Positions 7,566-15,800 of a stretch of 38,916 nt of DNA are shown piece by piece (position 1 is the first letter of the stretch; the number at the start of each line of letters is the position of its first letter). The notes below the pieces were generated by a model, which ran no database searches, was not told the DNA's origin, and saw only the letters and a list, made by a program, of their open reading frames with translations. The DNA lies in contig JAFDXP010000014.1 of NCBI GenBank assembly GCA_018267875.1, positions 1-38,916 on the forward strand, in the 5' to 3' direction. Origin of the DNA: Bacteroidota bacterium (GTDB taxonomy: Bacteria; Bacteroidota; Bacteroidia; Chitinophagales; Chitinophagaceae). The position numbers were made by a program, and so were the translations under genes.

Positions 7566-9539
7566 CTATGAATAAATAAAAGGCAGTGCATTTGCTCTTT
7601 GCCAGTAATTGGCATTGTTTTTAATACTGTGTAAGCAATCTGAATTTTCTATAAATATGCTAAAATGTTCGTTGTCTTTTATTAGGTCAGCTACTATTTT
7701 ATTGTACTGGTTATGATATGGATTGCCATTATCTACCAATGCAAAAAGCTGTATCAAGGGCAAGGCTAAAGTCTTAATGGTAAAACCATTGGATGCTTTT
7801 AATAATTCTTCAATTCCTTGGTTGAGATATGTACTTATCTTTTCTTTATTTTTCTCTTTATCTTCCATAAACAAAGCCACAGAAAGCCATTTGAGCACTA
7901 AAGGATAAGGATATTTGGTTTTTGCATTTTCATGAGGCAAAACTTCTGGCAATTGGGTACTCTTTAGCTTGTGAAGTTCTAAAGCTCTTAATTTGGTATA
8001 TGCCAATAGTTGCCATACATATTTGTTTCTTGAATGAGAAAATTCTTCCGGTTTGCACCCGGCAAGTTCTTCAAAATATGTTCTTGCCTTGTCCAAATCT
8101 TCCAATCCAAAATAGCAGGAGAATAAGTAAGAATAGGTTTGTGCTGATGTTTTTACATTGCTTTCAGATGAAAGCTCAAAATAATCTGTGGCTTCTTTCA
8201 GTTTGCCATTGTACGCATAAGATTGAGCCAAGGTGCCCAATATGGCTGTTGTATGTTCATCTTTTTTATTATCGAAAGGGATTGCTTTGGTTATGGTTTC
8301 TTGTTGCGACCATAAATCACTAAAATTCTTTTCGGCTGTAATAAAATTATATGCATTAAAATGAATTTGTACTGTTCTGAGATGATAGCTTATCCATTTT
8401 TCCCATTTACGCAGTAGTCTGCTTTCATTTTGATTTTCGTTTATCATTTTTAAAACAAAATCTTGTTCAAATGGATGTTTGGTTTCTCCATTGTGAGAAG
8501 CGTATTCAATGAAAAGAGTCAAAGAGTCAAGTTGTTTTTCGCTCTTAATTTTGGAATGGTGTTTTTCAAACTCCGATAGAAATAAATCTCTAATGCTTAT
8601 TAATTGGTGCAAATTACCTTCCTCGTAGCGATGATTGATTTGATACTTTAGAAAACTATAAAATCCATCCCAAATGTGATTATTGGTTTCGTCATCGGAA
8701 CGATTGGCTTCTAAGATGGTTGAGATTAAAGGGATATTACTACTTCCGCCATCTTTAATAAATTTCTGAAAAATGATATTCAGGGCAGCCAAAGGATTGT
8801 TTTTATAAATCTGTTGGGGATCCGCCTCAGAGAATACTTTTTCACAAGGGCATTTTATGGTAGGGATATCCTTATCTTCCCGAACAAGTCCACAGACAAT
8901 ATCAGCAAGGTTAACGAAGAAAGACTTGGTATCGCTAGCAAATGCGATTTTGATTTTCAAACCCTTTGATTTTTGAAAAGGTTGTATTATTCTCTCAAAT
9001 TGCTCCTTTAGTAATTCGTGATATTTTTTGAAAAACTTCCTATTTTCATCGTCATATTTTATGGTTTTACCATTAACATCTTTCTCATCTTTAGAAGGGT
9101 CATATTCTAAAGTTCCTAACACCATTCCTGCTCTTGCATCAATTAAAACATCTATTTCATCTCCACTTACAAAATTATAAGTTTTGAACAAGCCTGTAAT
9201 CACAGCCGTTACGGCTATCTGCCAATAGTTTTGATTATTGGCAAATAGCAAAGGCATTCCCGTAGATACCCATATCTTTTCAGCAAAAGCCAAGAGCTCA
9301 GTTTTACAAATGCTTTTTTGATGTGGGTTAAGTTTGGTATAATGAAATTTTTCAGAACCGATAAGATCAACAGTTGTATCCGGGGCTGTACTTACATTAA
9401 AAATTTGCTGATAAACCTCTTGATACTTTTGTTTTAAATTGTATTCATTGGTTGAAGTCAATACTCCACAAACAAAGGATTTTTGGTTGCGGTCGAAAGT
9501 AAAGCCTCCTGTTTCGTCTATAGCAAATGTGTATTTCAT
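7566..9539 (-). CDS. DUF3800-like nuclease domain fused to TPR-like helical repeats
   Basis: No established name. The N-terminal region (about 1-225) looks like DUF3800, a predicted RNase H/RuvC-fold family. FAIDETGGF gives acidic residues Asp8/Glu9, SEKFHYTKL is near 62-70, DVLIDAR gives Asp134, and the closing FVNLADIVCGLV gives Asp213. Together these are the spaced acidic residues expected of a metal-dependent nuclease. From about 290 to 657 the protein is helical with TPR-like pairs, best seen near 425-500 (LAQSYAYNGKLKEATDYFE and SYLFSCYFGLEDLDKARTYFEE). Its ATG overlaps the TGA of the second Cas12 effector by 4 bases (ATGA at 9539-9536), a classic sign of translational coupling. It could be an RNA- or DNA-cutting partner, a sensor or a scaffold. 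The fold call is by eye; activity is inferred. Confidence 0.65.
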   Translation of the reverse strand: MKYTFAIDETGGFTFDRNQKSFVCGVLTSTNEYNLKQKYQEVYQQIFNVSTAPDTTVDLIGSEKFHYTKLNPHQKSICKTELLAFAEKIWVSTGMPLLFANNQNYWQIAVTAVITGLFKTYNFVSGDEIDVLIDARAGMVLGTLEYDPSKDEKDVNGKTIKYDDENRKFFKKYHELLKEQFERIIQPFQKSKGLKIKIAFASDTKSFFVNLADIVCGLVREDKDIPTIKCPCEKVFSEADPQQIYKNNPLAALNIIFQKFIKDGGSSNIPLISTILEANRSDDETNNHIWDGFYSFLKYQINHRYEEGNLHQLISIRDLFLSEFEKHHSKIKSEKQLDSLTLFIEYASHNGETKHPFEQDFVLKMINENQNESRLLRKWEKWISYHLRTVQIHFNAYNFITAEKNFSDLWSQQETITKAIPFDNKKDEHTTAILGTLAQSYAYNGKLKEATDYFELSSESNVKTSAQTYSYLFSCYFGLEDLDKARTYFEELAGCKPEEFSHSRNKYVWQLLAYTKLRALELHKLKSTQLPEVLPHENAKTKYPYPLVLKWLSVALFMEDKEKNKEKISTYLNQGIEELLKASNGFTIKTLALPLIQLFALVDNGNPYHNQYNKIVADLIKDNEHFSIFIENSDCLHSIKNNANYWQRANALPFIYS

Positions 9540-11242
9540 TTTTTTAGGTTTTTAATTCCTCTCTGGGCGATGTTAAAAGCTGCAACTGCGTCATTACTGT
9601 GTAAACTCAATCCCATTGGTTTATTTATATTATGATAGCCACAATGCCCACAAGAGAAAATTTCTTTCTTTTTTTCTTCGAGGTAAAGACTTTTTCTTTC
9701 TCCCTCGTAAGCATTTTTTTCGCAATGAGGGCAAGTCTTACTGGTATTCTGTTCATCTACAAATTGTAAAACACCCAGTTGGCTCATTTTATCCTTTTTC
9801 TTTTGAGTAAGATTATCTCTAATAGCTATTAGGTCCGAAACCGGAGGAGTTAGACCTATGGATTGGAATTTCCTATATAAAGCTCTTTCCAATGGTCTGT
9901 CCATTACACCCTCGTAACGCAATCTGTGTTTTTCGATTGTGCCTTGTACCAAGTTTTCAATAGCTATAAGAATAGGGTATTTGTTGTACAGATGAAAAAT
10001 AACCCCTGTCATATTTCCTGCTGCCACTTCTCTAAAACGATTAATATTTTGTAAGACTTCAGCAGAATCATCTTGCACTGTTTTCAAATACTGTTCTATT
10101 TCTTCTTTTACCGCTTCAAAGTTTTTGATTTGTTCTAAATCTTCATTGGTATGATAGACGGCTTTCCAGGGGTTCATCTTTTTTCTTTCTTCATCTGTTT
10201 CAGGAATAAGAATTTTATTATCCTCAAATTTAATTTCTAAATTAGGATTGGTAATTAAGGCTTGTCTGATTTGCCGTTTCGCATTGAGAATATTTAATTT
10301 ACTTCGGGTATGCAAATCTCCATTGACGACAATATGTTCACATATAAGCTTAGCTGATGTTAAATCAATAGTTTCTGTTTCAATTTCTTCAAATATTTCC
10401 CTAAAAGTCTCTTCGAAATGATTATCTCTAAAGGTTTTATCATACAAATCTTTTTTAAGGTAGTAGCTTAAATTATCAATGGCTCTGTATGGCTTCTCTC
10501 TCTTTGTGCCATCTTTTAAATATCCCTGTTTGGAATAATTTAGTTTACCTGATTTAACCTTCAACACTTTTATCGGAAAAGGCTTTCCGTTATCTGTCAA
10601 GCCAATGGTAGCCAATTCGGCTTCACCTGTATCTACCCCAAAAGCACCTAATTTTTTTTGTTCCAAACCATCTTTAAATTCCTTATTAATTTTTTGATTG
10701 AACTCCATCATTGCTTCCTTCTGTTTTTCAAAACCCTCAAAAGCATAATTCAAATCATTGCTTAACGCATTTTCATTAATACTGAAAGCAATGGTAAATT
10801 GTGGGTGGAGGTAACGATTCTTTTTCTGTGGGTCATAAAGGGCTGTATCCTCTCCATATTTTTCAATTCTCGATGCTTTTGGTTCACGCCAGAAAATACC
10901 AATTTCCGGATTCAATCTTGTATCAAAATTCTTTTCTTCATTTTCTTTGCTCCAAAACAAGTTCCATATTTTAGTGTGGTTTTTCAGATTCTTAGAATGT
11001 TCTTTTAATAAATCCTGACTGCTTAATTCAAATATTTCAGCACCATAACTATGTTCAAGGTTCCGTAATACCCGAGGGCTTGCTACCATTTTTTTGTTGT
11101 AGCATACTTTTTCCAAAGCAATTTTAAAAGAATCCAAATCTTTAAATGTAGTAGTAGTTACTTCTTCCATTTGCTGATGAGGTAAGGCTAAATTTTTTAA
11201 AACAAAATCTGTTTTTAAAACTTGCTGATAAAATTTAACCAA
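9536..11242 (-). CDS. Second Cas12-type effector, C-terminal part (RuvC and zinc ribbon)
   Basis: 568 residues from a TTG start. Together with the upstream piece it would be a Cas12-type RNA-guided nuclease of about 1107 residues. A WED-III-like strand set (FDTRLNPEIGIFWREPKAS, QFTIAFSI) lies near 106-154. RuvC-I is AFGVDTGEAEL with Asp204, RuvC-II is ILIAIENLVQG with Glu429, and RuvC-III is SNDAVAAFNIA with Asp551. Between the last two is a zinc ribbon (Cys504, Cys507, Cys531, Cys534) introduced by TSKTCPHC, which Cas12a lacks but TnpB-like and Cas12a2/Cms1-type proteins have. The frame is continuous with the upstream piece across one TGA at 11257-11255, so the TTG may be only a re-initiation site. 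The best family guess is Cas12a2; another Cas12 subtype is possible. Confidence 0.8.
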   Translation of the reverse strand: MVKFYQQVLKTDFVLKNLALPHQQMEEVTTTTFKDLDSFKIALEKVCYNKKMVASPRVLRNLEHSYGAEIFELSSQDLLKEHSKNLKNHTKIWNLFWSKENEEKNFDTRLNPEIGIFWREPKASRIEKYGEDTALYDPQKKNRYLHPQFTIAFSINENALSNDLNYAFEGFEKQKEAMMEFNQKINKEFKDGLEQKKLGAFGVDTGEAELATIGLTDNGKPFPIKVLKVKSGKLNYSKQGYLKDGTKREKPYRAIDNLSYYLKKDLYDKTFRDNHFEETFREIFEEIETETIDLTSAKLICEHIVVNGDLHTRSKLNILNAKRQIRQALITNPNLEIKFEDNKILIPETDEERKKMNPWKAVYHTNEDLEQIKNFEAVKEEIEQYLKTVQDDSAEVLQNINRFREVAAGNMTGVIFHLYNKYPILIAIENLVQGTIEKHRLRYEGVMDRPLERALYRKFQSIGLTPPVSDLIAIRDNLTQKKKDKMSQLGVLQFVDEQNTSKTCPHCEKNAYEGERKSLYLEEKKKEIFSCGHCGYHNINKPMGLSLHSNDAVAAFNIAQRGIKNLKK

Positions 11243-11254
11243 TGCCTTTTCATC

Positions 11255-12862
11255 TCATTTCCCATCTTCCGTTTTAAAAATATGCTCGCCAAAATCCGGT
11301 TGATTGTATTTAGGAAGTTCCTTTTTGATTTCAGGCATAAAAGTGTTTCCATTTACACCGAAACATAGCTTTCGCAATGCTCTGAAAGTAAAGGACTCAA
11401 AATAATATAAATACATAGAGACCCTTTCATCTATCCACCTTTGATTTACTATTTCTGTATAGGCTTTTGATACATTTTCTTTGGGAATGAGAATCAATTT
11501 GTATTTATTTTCTTCCTGTCCAATAAGCGCCCAATATTGCAATCTTTGAGAATCAATTCTTTCTTTTTCAATTCCTTTTAGCTGAGCTTTTAATTTTCCT
11601 TTTGCGGCAGCCACTTTTTTATAAACAACACAAAAATTATCATATTCTTTAAAGTTCTTTTGTTGCAGCATTTGTCCTCTATCACGTTTTAAATTGTTGA
11701 TTTCATTCTGCACTTTCTTGAAATCAGCACTGTCTTTTGAGGTGTTGTTTTTTTGTGTCGCTTTTTTGGTAATTAAATTTGTTTTATTTACGTATTTTTC
11801 AAATACTGCATTGGTTGTCGTAAATAAAGGAAACCGTACTTTTAATTCTTCAAATTCTAACCCTTGGGAAACAGCTTCCTGAAATTTTGCTTTTTGTTCG
11901 GCTTTATAGCTCTTTAATTCCTCATAAAGTCTTTCAATAGACAAACCAGCATCTATCTTTAAATCTTTTATGATTTGAGGTATATTACCTGGATGGTAAT
12001 ACTTAGCATTCATATTTTCTATAATTCTCCTCTCTTCTGAATCGAAATCTTTAGGCCTCTTATTTAGTGTATAATAATTAAAACTAGCACGAGCCAACAT
12101 AATGCCGCTACTCTGGGCGGAGAGATAGGCATTTTTTGCAATTTCTAAGTCCTTTTTAAATTCAATTACCTTAACAATCAAGTTCTTTATTTTTTCATCG
12201 TTTTTCTTATCATTGGCATTCGCCAAAAAATCTGAAAGGAAAGGCAACATTTGTTTTTTAGATAATTCATTTAAGTATTTGGCGATATCTGCCCTGCGCA
12301 TTCTATTGTGTTCCTCTCTTGAATAGGCCTCATTAAGCTTTTCTGCAATTTCTCTCCAATAATTGCAGAAGAAAGTAAATTCCTCTTTTAAGAAAGGTAC
12401 ATCGCCTAAAGGAAGCTTTTTTTCTGAGCTTTCCGTTTTACTATTTGGGCTTGAGGAATGGATTGCTTTTGATGTTTTGTGTGCATCAGGAAATTTATCT
12501 CTTATTGACGCTAATTGAGCAAATGGAGATTTTAGTTGACTTTTTTCGGCAGATTTACTTTTACCCTTTTCTGCATGGTTTGAATTATTAGTTTGTTTTT
12601 CCTTCCAGGCATACCAATCATTTTTGACATACTGTCTAATCCAGCGAAAATGAATTGTAACATCTTTCCGAAGATTATTCTTTTCTTCATTAGTAAAAAT
12701 TAAACCCTCTAAGTCATTAATAATTTGATTAGCATTATTAATAATACCAACAATATCTGCTTCGGAATTTTCGCTTAATGACTTTGTTTGCTCTTGTAGT
12801 TTATTTATACAAATTGGGTTTGCTTTAAAGCGAATCGTTTTTGTGATTTTAAACTTTTCCAT
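11255..12862 (-). CDS. Second Cas12-type effector, N-terminal part (WED/REC), ended by a single TGA
   Basis: 535 residues forming the recognition half of the second effector. It opens with FKITKTIRFKANPI, the same opening strand as Cas12a (LSKTLRFELKPIG), the WED-I start of the Cas12a superfamily. A long helical REC-like region follows with a Lys/Ser-rich loop (about 90-145). After a coiled-coil-like stretch (about 390-445) comes YWALIGQEENKYKLILIPKEN, which parallels the WED-II strands of Cas12a. No nuclease motif is present. The reading frame ends ...TEDGK-TGA and continues in phase as DEKALVKFYQQVLKTDF, a plausible helix that runs straight into the next gene. This suggests a recent nonsense change, readthrough, a sequence error or a true two-subunit split. 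It starts 25 bases after the cas12a stop codon. Confidence 0.8.
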   Translation of the reverse strand: MEKFKITKTIRFKANPICINKLQEQTKSLSENSEADIVGIINNANQIINDLEGLIFTNEEKNNLRKDVTIHFRWIRQYVKNDWYAWKEKQTNNSNHAEKGKSKSAEKSQLKSPFAQLASIRDKFPDAHKTSKAIHSSSPNSKTESSEKKLPLGDVPFLKEEFTFFCNYWREIAEKLNEAYSREEHNRMRRADIAKYLNELSKKQMLPFLSDFLANANDKKNDEKIKNLIVKVIEFKKDLEIAKNAYLSAQSSGIMLARASFNYYTLNKRPKDFDSEERRIIENMNAKYYHPGNIPQIIKDLKIDAGLSIERLYEELKSYKAEQKAKFQEAVSQGLEFEELKVRFPLFTTTNAVFEKYVNKTNLITKKATQKNNTSKDSADFKKVQNEINNLKRDRGQMLQQKNFKEYDNFCVVYKKVAAAKGKLKAQLKGIEKERIDSQRLQYWALIGQEENKYKLILIPKENVSKAYTEIVNQRWIDERVSMYLYYFESFTFRALRKLCFGVNGNTFMPEIKKELPKYNQPDFGEHIFKTEDGK

Positions 12863-12887
12863 ATTTTTTTCTTTTTAATTAATTAAA

Positions 12888-15800
12888 TTATTTTTTATTT
12901 TGAATAAACTGCAACCAACCTTTATTGCTTTTATCTAAATCCAATTTTTTCCAGTCTGTACCATTAAAGGATTTGATTTGTTCTAACCACATCAAACCTT
13001 TCTTGGCTATATGATAAGCTCCATTAGCATCAGCATCTTTGGGCTGGGTGGCGTCCGCTTTGCGACTATCAAAAAATACGCCCTGCTTGTTCTTTACCGG
13101 AGAGATTAAATAATCCACTTCGCTATTGGTGATGCTGTTGCGCATTTGAAGGGTCAGTTTAAACAAGTCCAATACAGCTTTGAAAAAGCCGGCTTCGGTT
13201 TGTTGCAGTATTTGCTCTTTTAGTTCGGTTTTGTAATCAATTTTGTATTTTTCAAATAAGGCTTTCCATTCTTCGGTAAGTTGTATTACTTTATTATCCC
13301 ATTGATTATTGGCATCGGGATTTCTAAAGGTTTTTATTCTTTCGCCAAAACTACATATCGTCCAATCTTGTTTTGTGCCTTCGGCTTTGGCATTAAAATC
13401 GGAATAATTTTCCACTACAAATTCAAAATATTTTTCAGCCGGATTGAATCTAATATCTTCAAATTTTGAAATGAAAGTTTTTGCTTTATCTAAGTTTTCA
13501 TATCGGGTATCAAACAAATTGACAAAACCCGTGGTAGGGTCTATTTTACTGGTATTCCAGGCAGGAACATAAAACAGGAAGCCACTTTGTTTGCCCATTT
13601 CTTTAAAGCTGGTAAATTTATTGGTCAGCTGCAAAGCATTGTACAAGCCGCCCGGTTCCTTGGGGTTCACCTCTTTAAACACCAAATAATTGAGCTTGTC
13701 AATCAGCATTTTCTCCAATTTCTGATACACTTGTTTTTCTACTTTAAAGCGACCTCTCTTAAATCCGAAATTCAAATCTTCAATCACCACAATGGCATTG
13801 TATTGCACCATTAGTTTGGCTATTTTATGCACCACCTGTGAGATATAGCCTTCTTTCAGTTCCTTAATATTTTCAATGGTTCCCCAACTTTTTCTGGCTT
13901 CGTCTCTTTCTTTTTCTTTTCTGTTTAATAGTTCGTGGTAAGACGTTGTGATGGGATGATTTTCGGCAGTGATATTGTTCAAAGATTCCTGCAAAATAAT
14001 TTCTCCTTTTTGATTGATCAAGGTCAGGTATATCAAATGTCTTTCACCTCTGTCCAATCCAATGATATTGACATCGGGGTTTTGATGTAAAAAATCCAAT
14101 ACATCCTGATTGATAAATTCCTTGCCGGTCGCCTTAAAGTTGATGGTAATAGGAACGTGGAACTGAAACTTATCTATAGTGTATCTTTTGTCTTTTATCA
14201 AATCATAGTCAAACACACTCTCTTTCTTTTCTGCCAAAGGATTTTTATTGGCAACCGCTTCATTGGCTTTGTGCACTACAGGATTTTTAATAGAACTTTT
14301 TCGGAAGAAAACTTCTGCTTGTCCGTTCAATTTATAGACAACATCTTTCAGATTTTCTTCATCAAAAAGTGCCTTCCAATACATCGTGTGCATATTGGGT
14401 TTGCCTTTGCTATATGTTGAAAAATCTTTGTTGTAGATTTGGAATAGATAGAGTTTGCCACTTTCTACCAGTTGGTTGATGTACATTTCTGAAATGATTC
14501 TGAACGTTACCTTGTAAGTAATGGTATTTATATAAGTGTAAAACGAGTCTAAAGAGTCAAAGGGTGGATTTTCATCAAAACTGAACTCATAAACTGATGT
14601 ACTATCGTAAGTTGATAAAAAATTCTTACAAAAGGATATCCAATCTCTTAAAGCATTTTTGTAAACTTCATTGTTACCTGATTGTTCTAAATATTCTCTC
14701 TGAAACAATTTTGGTCTCTTTTCATCTTTTTCCTTTGGTTTTACTAAGCTATTTGTTTCAGCATCGTAAACGTAATTATTCAAATCAAATATTCGCTTTG
14801 AAACCGTTAAATTATTTTTGAATTTATCTCCTGAAATGATAAAATCATCTGTTTTCTTTTTAAAATGGTTCTTCACTGCATTTAATTGTGTGCTGCATTT
14901 AGGAATCATCTTTGATGCTTCAGGAAAAAACTTATAATCTATTTTTTCAAAAACAGTTTCACTAGTTTTTGTTTTTGTAAGATAAAAAACAGCTATCTTA
15001 TTGGTGTGTTCAATAAGTTGGTTTTTCAATTTTTCTTGTTTTACCTTGTCTTTGTCTGATAATTCTGTTTTTTGATTCAGTTTTACCAACTCTTTTTCTT
15101 TTTTGGATTTTAATTTTTCTTCCTTTTCTAGTAAATCCTTTACTTTCTCAGCTTCGTAAGATTCGTATTCAAACAAATAGTTCGTATTCTTGTCCATTAT
15201 GGCTAAATAATAAAATCCATCTTTGCGAAGTAAAACAGAAGTATTGGCTTCTTCTTTGTTCACATCCCAACCATCTAATAAAGTACTATTCTCAAAATTC
15301 AATTTAAACTTCTCCTCGCTGTAGGGCTTCTGTGTGGCATAGTTTCTCACCTTATTGTATAAAGGAATCAGGCCATTCAATTGCTCCATCCAGGGTTCAA
15401 ACTGTCCGTAAAAATTCTGGTCTTTTTCTAAAACACTGTCATTAGGTAAAGACAAGGGTTTTACGAAATGTAGTAACTCCATCAAGCTGTCCAAAAAAGC
15501 CTTAATATTGAAGAGCTCTTCTTTTTGCTGTACTAATTTTTTATCCTCCGGATAATCTGTTCCCAACAATCCTTGTATGCAGGAATACTTATTACTAATA
15601 TTAACTATCAGTCCAAATTCTTTATCCTTACCTACTTCTTTTTCCGCCTTAAAATAATCTTTGAAATAATCGGCAACACATTGTGGGGTATATCTTTTTA
15701 CGATTTCTTCATCAGGGTCTAAAGTAGGAATATAAACGCCCAAGGCATTTTGCAATAAATCTATTGTCAAATATTCTTGTTTTAAAAACTGCTCCTGCTC

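Noticed and set aside
9536-12862. Genome-wide use of TGA as a sense codon to explain the split effector
   Set aside because: No other gene in the window shows an internal TGA, and genes here end properly at TGA (for example the C-terminal effector part itself at 9536). The organism's other traits are ordinary Bacteroidota with the standard bacterial code.
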